From contig NZ_CP121196.1 in NCBI RefSeq assembly GCF_039994875.1, positions 1,736,001 through 1,800,000 of the forward strand: 64,000 nt of DNA, written 5' to 3'. Shown one piece after another: positions 27,461-34,911 of the stretch (within the stretch, counting starts at the first letter, position 1; every line of letters starts with the position of its first letter). Origin of the DNA: Telmatobacter sp. DSM 110680 (GTDB taxonomy: Bacteria; Acidobacteriota; Terriglobia; Terriglobales; Acidobacteriaceae). The translations under genes were made by a program, and so were the position numbers. The notes below the pieces were generated by a model, which saw nothing but the letters and a program-made list of their open reading frames with translations, had not been told where the DNA came from and made no database searches.

Positions 27461-28720
27461 ATGCCACGAACACGTCAAGACTCTCGAATCAATTCACGCT
27501 CCGCGCGAGTGAAACTGAAGCCCACCACAAGACCAGGGGCGGAGCCGTATTGGTGTGCCATCTCTAGGGGGCTTGCAATCGGCTACAGAAAAGGCACGAA
27601 CGGCGGAACATGGATCGCTCGGCACTTCGCCGTCGGAACAGGCAGGAGGAAGGCATCTTTAGGCGTCGCTGACGATCACGAGGATGCTGATGGTATTCGC
27701 GTCCTGTCATTCGACCAAGCACAAGAACGCGCACGGACATGGGTTTCTCGGATGGTGCAAGAGGAAAACGGCGAGATTGCCAGCGGTCCGTATACGGTAG
27801 CAGAAGCAATGGCGGATTATGTGAACGACCGTTTCAAAGTGAAGCGCAAGCCACAGAACCGCACGAAGGCAATAATCAATGCGCACATTATCCCAGCCCT
27901 CGGACACATCGATGTGTCCAAGCTGAGAATCGGAACAGTGAAGGCATGGCGCGACAGTCTTGCAGAGAAACCCCCACGGCTCAGGACGAAGCGGGGGAAG
28001 AAGCAAGCGTACCGGGGATTTGACGAAGGTGATGTAGACGCCATGCGCAAGCGTCAAGCCACGGCGAACCGGATTCTCACTGTGCTCAAGGCTGCTTTGA
28101 ATTTCGCAAAATCAGAAGGTCGCATCGGAACTGATCTTGCTTGGAAAGATGCGAAGCCGTTTCGTAAGGTTGACGTACCAAAAATTAGATTCCTCACGGA
28201 TGATGAGGTGAAGTCTCTCATAAGCCACTGTGAGCCGGACTTTGCATTGCTAGTCAAAGGGGCGTTACTGACTGGTGCGAGATATGGTGAATTGACCGCG
28301 CTCCGGGTTGAAAACGTCGATTTAGGTGGACAACAAATCTACGTTGCGGAAAGCAAAAATGGTGACTCTCGCTATGTTGATTTGAATAATGAGGGGGTCG
28401 AATTGTTTAGGCAAGTAATCGCAGGACGAGACGCCAAAGAACATGTGTTCGTTCGTAGCAACTCAAAGCCGTGGAAGACATCGGAGCAATTCAGGCCAAT
28501 GAACGCGGCATGTGAAGCTGCGAAAATCGAAGAGTGTACGTTTCATATACTCAGACACACTTACGCAAGCCATGCTGTAATGGCAGGTCTGCCCATCGCG
28601 GTCTTGGCGGAACATCTCGGACACAAGGACACACGAATCACAGAACGACATTATGCGCATTTCTCGCAGGGATACAGACAGATGATGGTAAGACAGAAGG
28701 CGCCGGGGTTTGGCTTTTAA
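27461..28720 (+). CDS. Tyrosine-type integrase of the tRNA-Glu island
   Basis: The first real ATG is at 27461; a TTG at 27443 lies inside the putative arm sites and is less likely. About 419 aa: an N-terminal arm-binding region, a core-binding SAM-like domain (~100-190) and a catalytic domain with Arg (GARYGELTALR, ~273), Lys in AESKNGDSRYVDL, HxxR in FHILRHTYASH (~361), LGHKDTRITERHY and the nucleophilic Tyr near 397. All required residues are present, so it should be active. It points into the element from its left end and is the natural partner for the 82-bp tRNA repeats. It should cut and rejoin DNA within the tRNA gene. Confidence 0.95.
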   Translation: MPRTRQDSRINSRSARVKLKPTTRPGAEPYWCAISRGLAIGYRKGTNGGTWIARHFAVGTGRRKASLGVADDHEDADGIRVLSFDQAQERARTWVSRMVQEENGEIASGPYTVAEAMADYVNDRFKVKRKPQNRTKAIINAHIIPALGHIDVSKLRIGTVKAWRDSLAEKPPRLRTKRGKKQAYRGFDEGDVDAMRKRQATANRILTVLKAALNFAKSEGRIGTDLAWKDAKPFRKVDVPKIRFLTDDEVKSLISHCEPDFALLVKGALLTGARYGELTALRVENVDLGGQQIYVAESKNGDSRYVDLNNEGVELFRQVIAGRDAKEHVFVRSNSKPWKTSEQFRPMNAACEAAKIEECTFHILRHTYASHAVMAGLPIAVLAEHLGHKDTRITERHYAHFSQGYRQMMVRQKAPGFGF

Positions 28721-28825
28721 CGTGCGTTCGATCGTTCAGGCTTGAATGCAGTGCGGCGCTTCGAGTGATATGACTGCGAATCAGATGGGACACCCAAATC
28801 AATATGAGAGCGAGAAGACACCCAA

Positions 28826-29476
28826 ATGGCGAAGACTAAGAACGAACCGAAAGCAAACTTTAGGACAACTGATGACACGGATGCAGACCTCGTTTTTACG
28901 AGGCTAGACGACAAAGTCGGAATCATCAAAGACAGCATTTTGCGAAGCAGTCGCTTTGGAGTAAAGGACAGCGAAGCATTTGAGAAGCTATGTAAAAGCA
29001 TTGGACTCGCGGTAAGAAGTGTTGAGTTAGCCGATGAGGAGGGCCTGTCGCATTTCAACTATGAGATCGTCGATGGTTCTGTTCGGACTATCGAACAGAA
29101 CATGAAGAAGATTGCTTCGTGCCTGAGAAATGGCTCAACTTTCCAAGTAATTTATATTGCCGGCCAAAGAGATGAGGACGTGATCGTTGGCGAGAACTTG
29201 GAGTGGAAGATTGTCTCCTTCAATAATTCTGGTCTAGGGTTGACGTTCTCCCAACAGGACATCAATGGCAGTTTCCACTTCTCACTGGATAATTACTTCA
29301 AGCCAAAGGCGCATCCGAAACAACTAAACCTGCCATACATCCATTTCGCCAAACCACAGGGGCCAACTAAGAAAGCACTGAAAGCTGGAAGGGATTTCAA
29401 TGCTGCTTACGCAGCAGAAAAGAAGAAACAAGTAGCAGCAACGAAACGAACAAAGAAGACAAAAGCCAAACGCTAA
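28826..29476 (+). CDS. Island hypothetical protein (216 aa)
   Basis: No family recognised. The first two thirds is a mixed alpha/beta sequence (TFQVIYIAGQRDEDVIVGENLEWKI split across strands, LGLTFSQQDINGSFHFSL), and the last ~40 residues are Lys/Ala/Thr-rich (AAYAAEKKKQVAATKRTKK), probably a nucleic-acid-binding or disordered tail. It lies ~105 nt after the integrase and ~100 nt before the UDG-like gene on the same strand, in the slot that often holds cargo or defence genes. The ATG at 28826 is preceded by a weak purine-rich site (GAGAAG). Confidence 0.65.
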   Translation: MAKTKNEPKANFRTTDDTDADLVFTRLDDKVGIIKDSILRSSRFGVKDSEAFEKLCKSIGLAVRSVELADEEGLSHFNYEIVDGSVRTIEQNMKKIASCLRNGSTFQVIYIAGQRDEDVIVGENLEWKIVSFNNSGLGLTFSQQDINGSFHFSLDNYFKPKAHPKQLNLPYIHFAKPQGPTKKALKAGRDFNAAYAAEKKKQVAATKRTKKTKAKR

Positions 29477-29575
29477 GGGCGCTTTTGCTTGCGCCGGGAC
29501 CTTAACGTAGGGAAGCTATCAGATGAGCCGAGTCATTCCTGAAAGAGCAATCGACATGAAATCGGAGGCCGACAA

Positions 29576-30265
29576 GTGATTGCTGAAATCGAAGCGATGG
29601 CACGTGGATTCTACGGCTATGGAAGGTGGGACGCGCCCTACTGGTTCATCGGCCCTGAGCAGGGCGGTGATAATAATGAAATTCGCGGAAAGGCATTCCT
29701 GAAGCTGGAGAAAGACGGGCTTTGCGACTGCGAGGAATTTCATAAAGAAATTCGTGAATTTAAATGGCATCGTGAGAGTCCCGCGCTTCAGCCGACTTGG
29801 AGACGGTTGATTTTGCTCTTGAAGGCGTTCCGTAATGATTTCTCAACAGAAGAGCTTTCAGACGAAGAGACACTGCGCGGGAGCCTCCGCGATTATCAGC
29901 GTGATTATTGGGGAATGAACGACGCAGAAACGTGCGTCATAGAGCTTTCAGGTCTGTCCGCCAAAAATGCTAAGACTGGGGCAACGTATGAGCCGATCAA
30001 AGAGAAATATCTCAAAGAGAGAATCGGAACAATTCACACCAAAATTCACCGACAAGAGTTCAAACCCAAAATTGTGATTATGTATGGCTTTGGCGAGAAA
30101 GAGCATTGGCCGAAAATCGCTGGTGTTCCTTTTGTTCGCCACCTCGTAGAAAAGCGAGGCCCGACGACTTTTGCTTTCGCAGAGCATCCTAGTGCTCGTT
30201 ATCAAGAAGACTCATATTGGGTCGAATTGGGGAAGCGGCTGCGCAAAGAATCTGAGCGTCCCTGA
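29576..30265 (+). CDS. Island protein resembling the uracil-DNA-glycosylase superfamily (229 aa)
   Basis: The GTG start at 29576 is set by a strong GGAGG (29564-29568) 7 nt upstream. The N-terminal strand runs into WFIGPEQGGDNN (residues ~23-34) and the C-terminal segment has AFAEHPSARYQ (~200-210). These two positions match the layout of the UDG-superfamily motif A (G-x-D/E-P-G-type loop) and motif B (HPS-x-R). Between them lie helices and a strand (KPKIVIMYGF). Catalytic function is not proven: the motif A water-activating residue is Glu or Gln here. A base-excision, mismatch or base-sensing defence role is possible. No other family fits better. Confidence 0.6.
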   Translation: MIAEIEAMARGFYGYGRWDAPYWFIGPEQGGDNNEIRGKAFLKLEKDGLCDCEEFHKEIREFKWHRESPALQPTWRRLILLLKAFRNDFSTEELSDEETLRGSLRDYQRDYWGMNDAETCVIELSGLSAKNAKTGATYEPIKEKYLKERIGTIHTKIHRQEFKPKIVIMYGFGEKEHWPKIAGVPFVRHLVEKRGPTTFAFAEHPSARYQEDSYWVELGKRLRKESERP

Positions 30266-30300
30266 CTGTCCTTGGACCGATGTGCAGCATTGTTTGCTGT

Positions 30301-30471
30301 CTATACCTTTTGAGCAGCTTCGCTTTTGCGCTTCTGTGCCTTTGCCATTGCCGCTTGCGCCTTCCTTATTCCAAGGTCAGCGCGTTTGTTCTTCAAACTC
30401 TCTTCTTCGTGGTCGATTTGCACTTCTTGAGTCTTCAAAGCGTTCGGTCCAATGACTTCCCATATTCTCAT
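30301..30471 (-). CDS. Small charged ORF (56 aa) beside the putative origin
   Basis: This minus-strand ORF has an ATG at 30471 with GGAG 9 nt upstream (AGCAGGAGACAATCATC then ATG) and ends with TAG at 30301-30303. The product begins MRIWEVIGPNALKTQEVQID, then becomes a Lys/Ala/Glu-rich helix (RKAQAAMAKAQKRKSEAAQ) probably forming a coiled coil. No family recognised. It is convergent with the UDG-like gene (35-nt gap) and sits downstream of the iteron region, so it could be a replication or copy-control accessory (inference). Confidence 0.5.
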   Translation of the reverse strand: MRIWEVIGPNALKTQEVQIDHEEESLKNKRADLGIRKAQAAMAKAQKRKSEAAQKV

Positions 30472-30542
30472 GATGATTGTCTCCTGCTGTATTTACCGAA
30501 ATCGATTTTCAGACAATTCACACCAGCTCGATTGACAAATCG

Positions 30543-30570
30543 TCGAATATCTCGGCCCGAGATTCTTCGA
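30543..30570. repeat. Imperfect 28-bp palindrome in the origin region
   Basis: An inner palindrome ATCTCGG-C-CCGAGAT (30549-30563) is flanked by TCGAA and TTCGA, giving two nested arms. It lies between the 56-aa ORF and the iterons. Suitable as a protein-binding site or cruciform. Confidence 0.5.
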
Positions 30571-30682
30571 TAAATCCTATTTCTTATTTGAATTTCTCGG
30601 AATTTCTGCTGGTGCGGCGCAACATTCGGATGAATTGCGGAATTATGAAATTCATTTCTCCGTGATCCGAGATGGTGAAATC

Positions 30683-30948
30683 ATGTAGGGTATGTATGGT
30701 TCATGTAGGGTAACCCTACATGCCGCAAAGCCCGGTACTTATTGACGATTTCATCTAAAAACACAAGAAACGTAGGGTATGTATAGTAATTTATAAAAAA
30801 TATATAAAAAGAAATTCATTTTCCCTTTGAAAAAGTTTTGCTTGGACACCCTACATCCCTACATCCCCTACATTTCTTTCAAATCAGCAATATTCACGGG
30901 CCTTTCAAGGCATGTATGGTTCTTGCATTCTGCCTCACAACCCTACAT
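30683..30948. other. Iteron cluster: putative replication origin of the island
   Basis: Seven perfect copies of ATGTAGGG or its complement CCCTACAT occur in 266 bp: 30683, 30703 (direct), 30714, 30849, 30857, 30866 and 30941 (inverse). There is a degenerate copy at 30771 inside a longer repeat GTAGGGTATGTAT(A/G)G shared with 30685. An AT-rich stretch (30782-30834) lies between the two clusters and could be the melting region. The cluster abuts the 3' end of the SF3-helicase gene, whose product together with the primase is the obvious origin user. Inference: plasmid-like or phage-satellite-like replication origin. Confidence 0.65.
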
Positions 30949-30951
30949 CCG

Positions 30952-32436
30952 TCAGATCAGTGTCCCGTCATCGACAACAGAGAAGTCCACATCAATCACG
31001 TATTTAATTCCCTTTCCGTTCCTGCTGTTTCTTACTCCATCGATTGCCTTCAGCTTTCGACCAAAATCAACACTGCTTGCGTGAGTGAACCAATACCTGT
31101 CGTTCGTCTCAGCCCATTTCAGCCAGAGATCGTATGCCTCCTGCCCTGTGTACGTGTTCTTCACCCTATTTGCCCAAATCCAGTCTTCAACGTAGTTCTT
31201 CTTACGCTGCTCATTGTGCTGGCGCATTGAGACTGCCTCACTGATGCTTTTGGTCATCGGGTCTGCTCCACTGGCATCAACAGACTGCCACAGCAGAAGC
31301 CAGTCGATGCTGTACATCCAATCAGGGTGAGCCTGTTTCATGTCGTTCGGCGTCTCTACTTCGTAAAATCGACGTGCGGAGGTTGTGTCGGTATTGATGA
31401 TTTCCATTGACCAGTTCGAAGCGCCAATCAACTGAATAATCTTTCTCTTTTTATCCACCTGTTGCGTGTACATCTTTCGAGCCGAGGAATAGTCATCAGT
31501 GATGAATCCTTTCAGACGCTCCTTGTCAACCTTCTCCAGCTTCGCCATCTCATCCAGAAAGGCGACTGGAATTGTTGCGCACTGCATGTAATAGTTCGGG
31601 TCTACGAGCTTGTCAAATTCAGTCTTTGTGTATCCACCTCGTTGCAATGGTGAAAGGAAAGTCTCGACTGCCGTCGATTTACCGTTTCCTGTTCTGCCAG
31701 TGAGAACAATCATCATCGGGTCTTTCGTGGATATGAGCTTCATCGGGTTCATGACTCGTTTGATGTTCCAAACCCAATGCTTGAAAACCGCCAATGTCTG
31801 CTCTCGTGTCGCGGGGTTTTTATCGATTATGCCAATGAACTTTGCCCATTGCTCGGTTGCTGCTTTGTGCATTTCCGAATTTGGGTCCTGTGCCTCTGCT
31901 GATGTCAGAGAAGCCAGAATCTCTTTCAGGCAGTCGATTACCTCGTCCCTGTGCCATTTCTCTGCTGCGACCTCAATCCGTCTTTCGGCGTATCTCAGAG
32001 AGTAGTCGTGTACGAATGCATAAAGATCATTGATCAAGTCGCTCATCGAGCAAGCTCCATCTTTTCGGCCGGGATTCTGAATCGAGTCAAGGCGAACGGT
32101 GATTCTTTCGGCGCACACATACAGCCTTACAAAGTCGTCTGCATCTTCTGGATACTTGCCGAGTTTCGTGATGACATCAAGTTTGTTGTATACCGGCTGT
32201 AACTCCGCATCCGAGAGGTTCCATTCCTGCTTTGCCCATCGAAGCACATCATCCGCAATAGGCGTTTCAATGAACTCTCGCACATGGTCCTTCCATCGCT
32301 TTCTGTATCGCGTCGAGAATGTGCCGTCCCCCTTCGCAATCGCAATCGAAGCCTTCAGTTTGTCGAACTCCTCCTGCTTCACATCCGCCAGTGCAACTTC
32401 AAATGCTTCATCAATCGTCTCCAATGTAGTGTTCAT
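30952..32436 (-). CDS. SF3-type replicative helicase (VapE/P4-primase C-domain-like)
   Basis: The start at 32436 is chosen for its GGGAG site 8 nt upstream and its position 4 nt after the primase stop; the longer frame lacks this. About 494 aa. The N-terminal half (~1-215) is helical. The ATPase core has Walker A GRTGNGKST (~250), Walker B PVAFLDEM and the sensor motif IQLIGASNW, the order used by superfamily-3 helicases of phages and satellites (VapE, P4 alpha, D5). A winged-helix-like C-terminus follows (~440-494). It would unwind the island's origin, which lies just downstream. Confidence 0.85.
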   Translation of the reverse strand: MNTTLETIDEAFEVALADVKQEEFDKLKASIAIAKGDGTFSTRYRKRWKDHVREFIETPIADDVLRWAKQEWNLSDAELQPVYNKLDVITKLGKYPEDADDFVRLYVCAERITVRLDSIQNPGRKDGACSMSDLINDLYAFVHDYSLRYAERRIEVAAEKWHRDEVIDCLKEILASLTSAEAQDPNSEMHKAATEQWAKFIGIIDKNPATREQTLAVFKHWVWNIKRVMNPMKLISTKDPMMIVLTGRTGNGKSTAVETFLSPLQRGGYTKTEFDKLVDPNYYMQCATIPVAFLDEMAKLEKVDKERLKGFITDDYSSARKMYTQQVDKKRKIIQLIGASNWSMEIINTDTTSARRFYEVETPNDMKQAHPDWMYSIDWLLLWQSVDASGADPMTKSISEAVSMRQHNEQRKKNYVEDWIWANRVKNTYTGQEAYDLWLKWAETNDRYWFTHASSVDFGRKLKAIDGVRNSRNGKGIKYVIDVDFSVVDDGTLI

Positions 32437-32440
32437 CGCT

Positions 32441-33271
32441 TTATCTCCCTGTAAATTTAATTTGCAGTTGCCGCTGTCTTGTTTTGTCAGGGTCAACCAT
32501 CCTGTGTAGCTCAATAATTAGATTTGCTTGTTCTTGCGTAAAAGTGCAGTGCTCGATAATCCCCCATATTTTGCAGAAATGCTCATTTCTCTGCCCGGTC
32601 GTCATTTGCTTCAAATGGTCCCTAATGCATCGAAGCCCATCAAACGTTTGCATATTGCCTGTGCCGGACAACGTTCGCTTCCAGTTCGGCAAGTCAACAA
32701 CCAATGACAGTTCTGCTTCGCGTTCTTTGTCTGCGTCAATGAGCAACTGAATTACATCATTCGTCAGAATGTTGTCTCTGCTCTCTTTGATCCGGCAATC
32801 CACAGTACCGAAATACAATCGCGAGGCGTCCTTGCACTGTTTATCTGCCGTGTCATAGATGTGCAGCAAGCTGCGCATGACCTGGCAGCACTCATCATGC
32901 TTTTCTACTGGTTGCTCACTTCGAAACATGATTCGGAATCGCGGATCGTCGTCAGTGTGCGATGGAGTCACATAAAATCCAGCACCAAATGCATCATAGA
33001 AAGCATCATCGAACAGTTCAGAGATCGTCATTCCGCTGTCAATATCGACCATGAACAATTGACGGCTTTTGAACTCTGATGAATTGCGATAGTCGCTTGT
33101 CAGAGCCGAACTCGTGGCATATCCGCCGACGGTTATCCACTCGAACGTTTCAGGCCATGACATGTCGATAGTGGTCCAGCCGTATTTCGTCCTGCTCATC
33201 AGTGCCTTGCGCTCGTCAGGGTCAGGCAGCTTGCCTTGAAGTAGGGTGTGTGTGGATAGCAGCACGATCAC
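32441..33271 (-). CDS. Archaeo-eukaryotic-type primase (AEP/PrimPol-like)
   Basis: A 276-aa protein starting at GTG (33269-33271), overlapping the TGA of the 43-aa ORF by 3 nt inside GTGA; GTG at 33265 is an alternative with better spacing to the upstream GGGAG. AEP motifs appear in order: DxD in FMVDIDSG, SxH in VTPSHTDDD, and a third segment ASRLYFGTVD. AEP primases fused or adjacent to SF3 helicases start DNA synthesis in plasmids, satellites and viruses. Here the two activities are separate, with the genes 4 nt apart, and form a mini-replisome for the island. Confidence 0.75.
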   Translation of the reverse strand: MIVLLSTHTLLQGKLPDPDERKALMSRTKYGWTTIDMSWPETFEWITVGGYATSSALTSDYRNSSEFKSRQLFMVDIDSGMTISELFDDAFYDAFGAGFYVTPSHTDDDPRFRIMFRSEQPVEKHDECCQVMRSLLHIYDTADKQCKDASRLYFGTVDCRIKESRDNILTNDVIQLLIDADKEREAELSLVVDLPNWKRTLSGTGNMQTFDGLRCIRDHLKQMTTGQRNEHFCKIWGIIEHCTFTQEQANLIIELHRMVDPDKTRQRQLQIKFTGR

Positions 33272-33399
33272 TGCTCCCGCTCGTCGAGCATCGCAACGCC
33301 AACCCCGGTATCGGAGGGCGTCGCTTCAAACATTCGTGCGGCTCTTTTTAAGAGAGTGATTGTGTCGTTTGGACGTGAAGCGTCCAGTGAATGTGTCAT
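33268..33399 (-). CDS. 43-aa ORF leading the primase-helicase operon
   Basis: ATG at 33399 with GGAG at a 7-nt spacing; TGA at 33268-33270 overlaps the primase GTG. The product (starts MTHSLDASRPND, ends AMLDEREQ) is short, polar and helical. Its exact overlap with the next gene and its good ribosome site argue for translation. It may only serve as a leader that couples ribosomes into the primase gene, or be a small regulator. Confidence 0.6.
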   Translation of the reverse strand: MTHSLDASRPNDTITLLKRAARMFEATPSDTGVGVAMLDEREQ

Positions 33400-33401
33400 A
33401 T

Positions 33402-33475
33402 ATCGCTCCTTGTGCCTGTCAGATCGCTTGGACCGTCGTGGGCTGATCAGGGAGATCAGCCCAGACAGGAGCGAT
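33402..33475 (-). promoter_or_regulatory. Structured mRNA leader able to mask the ribosome site of the 43-aa ORF
   Basis: In the minus-strand transcript, ATCGCTCCT (complement of 33467-33475) is perfectly complementary to AGGAGCGAT (complement of 33402-33410), which contains the Shine-Dalgarno of the 43-aa ORF. The 9-bp pairing encloses a second perfect 9-bp hairpin with a 5-nt loop (33440-33462). An alternative pairing GACAGG/CCTGTC also exists. The arrangement suggests control of primase-helicase translation. Confidence 0.55.
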
Positions 33476-33650
33476 TGACTTCGCTGGATTCGAGGGCCAG
33501 CTATACGATTTCTCGTCAGGTGTATTTAGTTCGGGGGGTAGGGGCATTGCTGGAGGGAACAGAACTTGTAATTCAGCTATATCAATTCACTGGATTGAAT
33601 TTCGGCCGTTCAGATATGCCCACGAACCCTCCCTTTCTAACTACAAATAC

Positions 33651-33679
33651 AGTGTACGATTTCCGCACCAAAAAGTCAA
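33651..33679 (-). promoter_or_regulatory. Sigma-70 promoter for the 43-aa ORF-primase-helicase operon
   Basis: Minus strand: TTGACT (33674-33679), exactly 17 bp, TACACT (33651-33656). The transcript would have a leader of about 245 nt before the 43-aa ORF, containing the hairpins at 33402-33475. Confidence 0.65.
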
Positions 33680-33871
33680 GTAAATGTATGAAAGAAAAGA
33701 TAGTTACCAGCGTTCCTGTTGACCATTTTTGGAGTTTTTAAGAGCGTTACCGATGGGCGGATTTGGGGCCTGTTTTGTCCACTAGTCCGGGCCGCTGAGT
33801 CGTTCAAATGATCGCATTCCGACCTTCCCGGAACTGGATAAGCCTGTAAGCGACTGTCTAAACAGGGCATA

Positions 33872-33890
33872 GCCTGACAGAGCGTCAGGC
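33872..33890. repeat. 7-bp inverted repeat upstream of the recombinase
   Basis: GCCTGAC (33872-33878) and GTCAGGC (33884-33890) are separated by 5 nt. No T-tract follows, so a terminator is unlikely; it may be part of the recombinase site just to its right. Confidence 0.35.
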
Positions 33891-33899
33891 AAAGTCTGC

Positions 33900-33961
33900 A
33901 AAACTGTCAAATATACATTATAAAATTGACTACTTGACAGTTTCGCGGAAACGTCTTAGAC
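33900..33961 (+). promoter_or_regulatory. Serine-recombinase promoter with overlapping inverted-repeat operator / possible res site
   Basis: TTGACA (33933-33938), 17-bp spacer, TAGACT (33956-33961) form a near-consensus promoter. A perfect 10-bp inverted repeat AAACTGTCAA (33900-33909) / TTGACAGTTT (33933-33942) flanks AT-rich DNA and covers the -35 box. This is the usual design for resolvase autoregulation at a res subsite. Confidence 0.65.
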
Positions 33962-33988
33962 TTCAATCTGACACTTGGGGGCTTCCAA

Positions 33989-34603
33989 ATGAGCGGTCAG
34001 GTAATTGGATACGTCAGAGTTTCCACTCTGGAGCAGAACACCGGGAGACAGCGGGAGCAAATGAAGGACGAGCACTTGGATGATGTGTATGAGGATCACA
34101 TCAGCGGGAAGTCCCTTGAGCGTCCTGAGCTAGACAGGCTGCGTCGCCACGTCCGCAAGGGAGATACCGTCGTGGTTTACAGCATGGACCGTCTGGCGCG
34201 GAATCTGCGCGATCTACGCAACCTTGTAGATGAATTAACCGACCGTGGAATAGTCGTCCGATTCCTGAAAGAGCATCTGGAGTTCACCGGGGAGCCGAAC
34301 AGCACGGCCAAGCTGATGCTGAACATCATGGGGGCGGTTGCTGAATTTGAGCGGGAGCTAATTCTGGAAAGGCAGCGGGAAGGAATTGCGCTTGCGAAGG
34401 CTGAAGGCAAATACAAAGGTGGAAAATTCAAGCTAAGTGCAGCCAAAGTGCGGGAGCTGAACAATCGTGCATCGGCTGGAAACATCTCCAAGGCTGCTCT
34501 AGCGAGGGAGTTTGGAATTTCGCGGGAAACCCTCTACCAATATCTGAAGGCAGACACATCAGCAAAGGAAAGTGTAAGCAAACTCTCAAATGAAACCCTG
34601 TGA
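33989..34603 (+). CDS. Serine recombinase (resolvase/invertase family)
   Basis: A 204-aa small serine recombinase. Catalytic Ser12 lies in GYVRVSTLEQNTGRQ, with conserved Arg residues in YSMDRLARNLRDL. The dimerisation E-helix (MLNIMGAVAEFERELILERQREGI) and a C-terminal helix-turn-helix (SKAALAREFGISRETLYQYL) follow. Length and layout match Tn3/Hin-type resolvases. The ATG at 33989 follows a near-consensus promoter overlapped by an inverted repeat. In a replicating element it would resolve dimers or control inversion; no transposase is nearby. Its last 18 nt overlap the convergent 98-aa gene. Confidence 0.93.
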   Translation: MSGQVIGYVRVSTLEQNTGRQREQMKDEHLDDVYEDHISGKSLERPELDRLRRHVRKGDTVVVYSMDRLARNLRDLRNLVDELTDRGIVVRFLKEHLEFTGEPNSTAKLMLNIMGAVAEFERELILERQREGIALAKAEGKYKGGKFKLSAAKVRELNNRASAGNISKAALAREFGISRETLYQYLKADTSAKESVSKLSNETL

Positions 34604-34882
34604 CGCTAGTTCCACTCGCACGTAAAACTGGCCACGTGAATCGCTGTCGTACACATCTAACATGACCACAAAAGTAGCAAAGCGCCAATGCCGCCAGCAC
34701 TTCCTGCCGTCAACATAAACTGGTACAGACTCGTCAGACTTGGAAGACTTATGGCTTGGCTTCTGGCCACTGCTTGTCACCGCACGAGATCGACAGTCCA
34801 CGCAAATCGCGTGAACGTACTGGCACAAAGGGGCAGGTAGGGAATTATTGCAAATGGCGCATTGAGGTTGTTTTTTCTTCAT
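34586..34882 (-). CDS. Cys-rich small protein (98 aa) downstream of the R-M operon
   Basis: Residues ~8-32 carry two CxxC pairs (CAICNN and CVDCRSR) around a CQYVH segment, suggesting a zinc ribbon. The rest contains a basic, aromatic stretch (GRKCWRHWRFATFV) and ends in beta-like sequence. It starts 29 nt after the methyltransferase stop on the same strand, so it is probably the last gene of the C-R-M operon. Function unknown; a DNA-binding accessory is possible. The 3' end overlaps the convergent recombinase by 18 nt. Confidence 0.55.
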   Translation of the reverse strand: MKKKQPQCAICNNSLPAPLCQYVHAICVDCRSRAVTSSGQKPSHKSSKSDESVPVYVDGRKCWRHWRFATFVVMLDVYDSDSRGQFYVRVELASQGFI

Positions 34883-34911
34883 GAATCTTTCTTGCGAGGT
34901 GGCGGCGCGTC

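Noticed and set aside
33391..33741. Plus-strand 116-aa frame across the leader and promoter region
   Set aside because: Its coding potential is poor and it covers the promoter and structured leader of the minus-strand operon.
33872..33890. Intrinsic terminator
   Set aside because: The stem is 7 bp but no T-run follows, and it sits upstream of a promoter.
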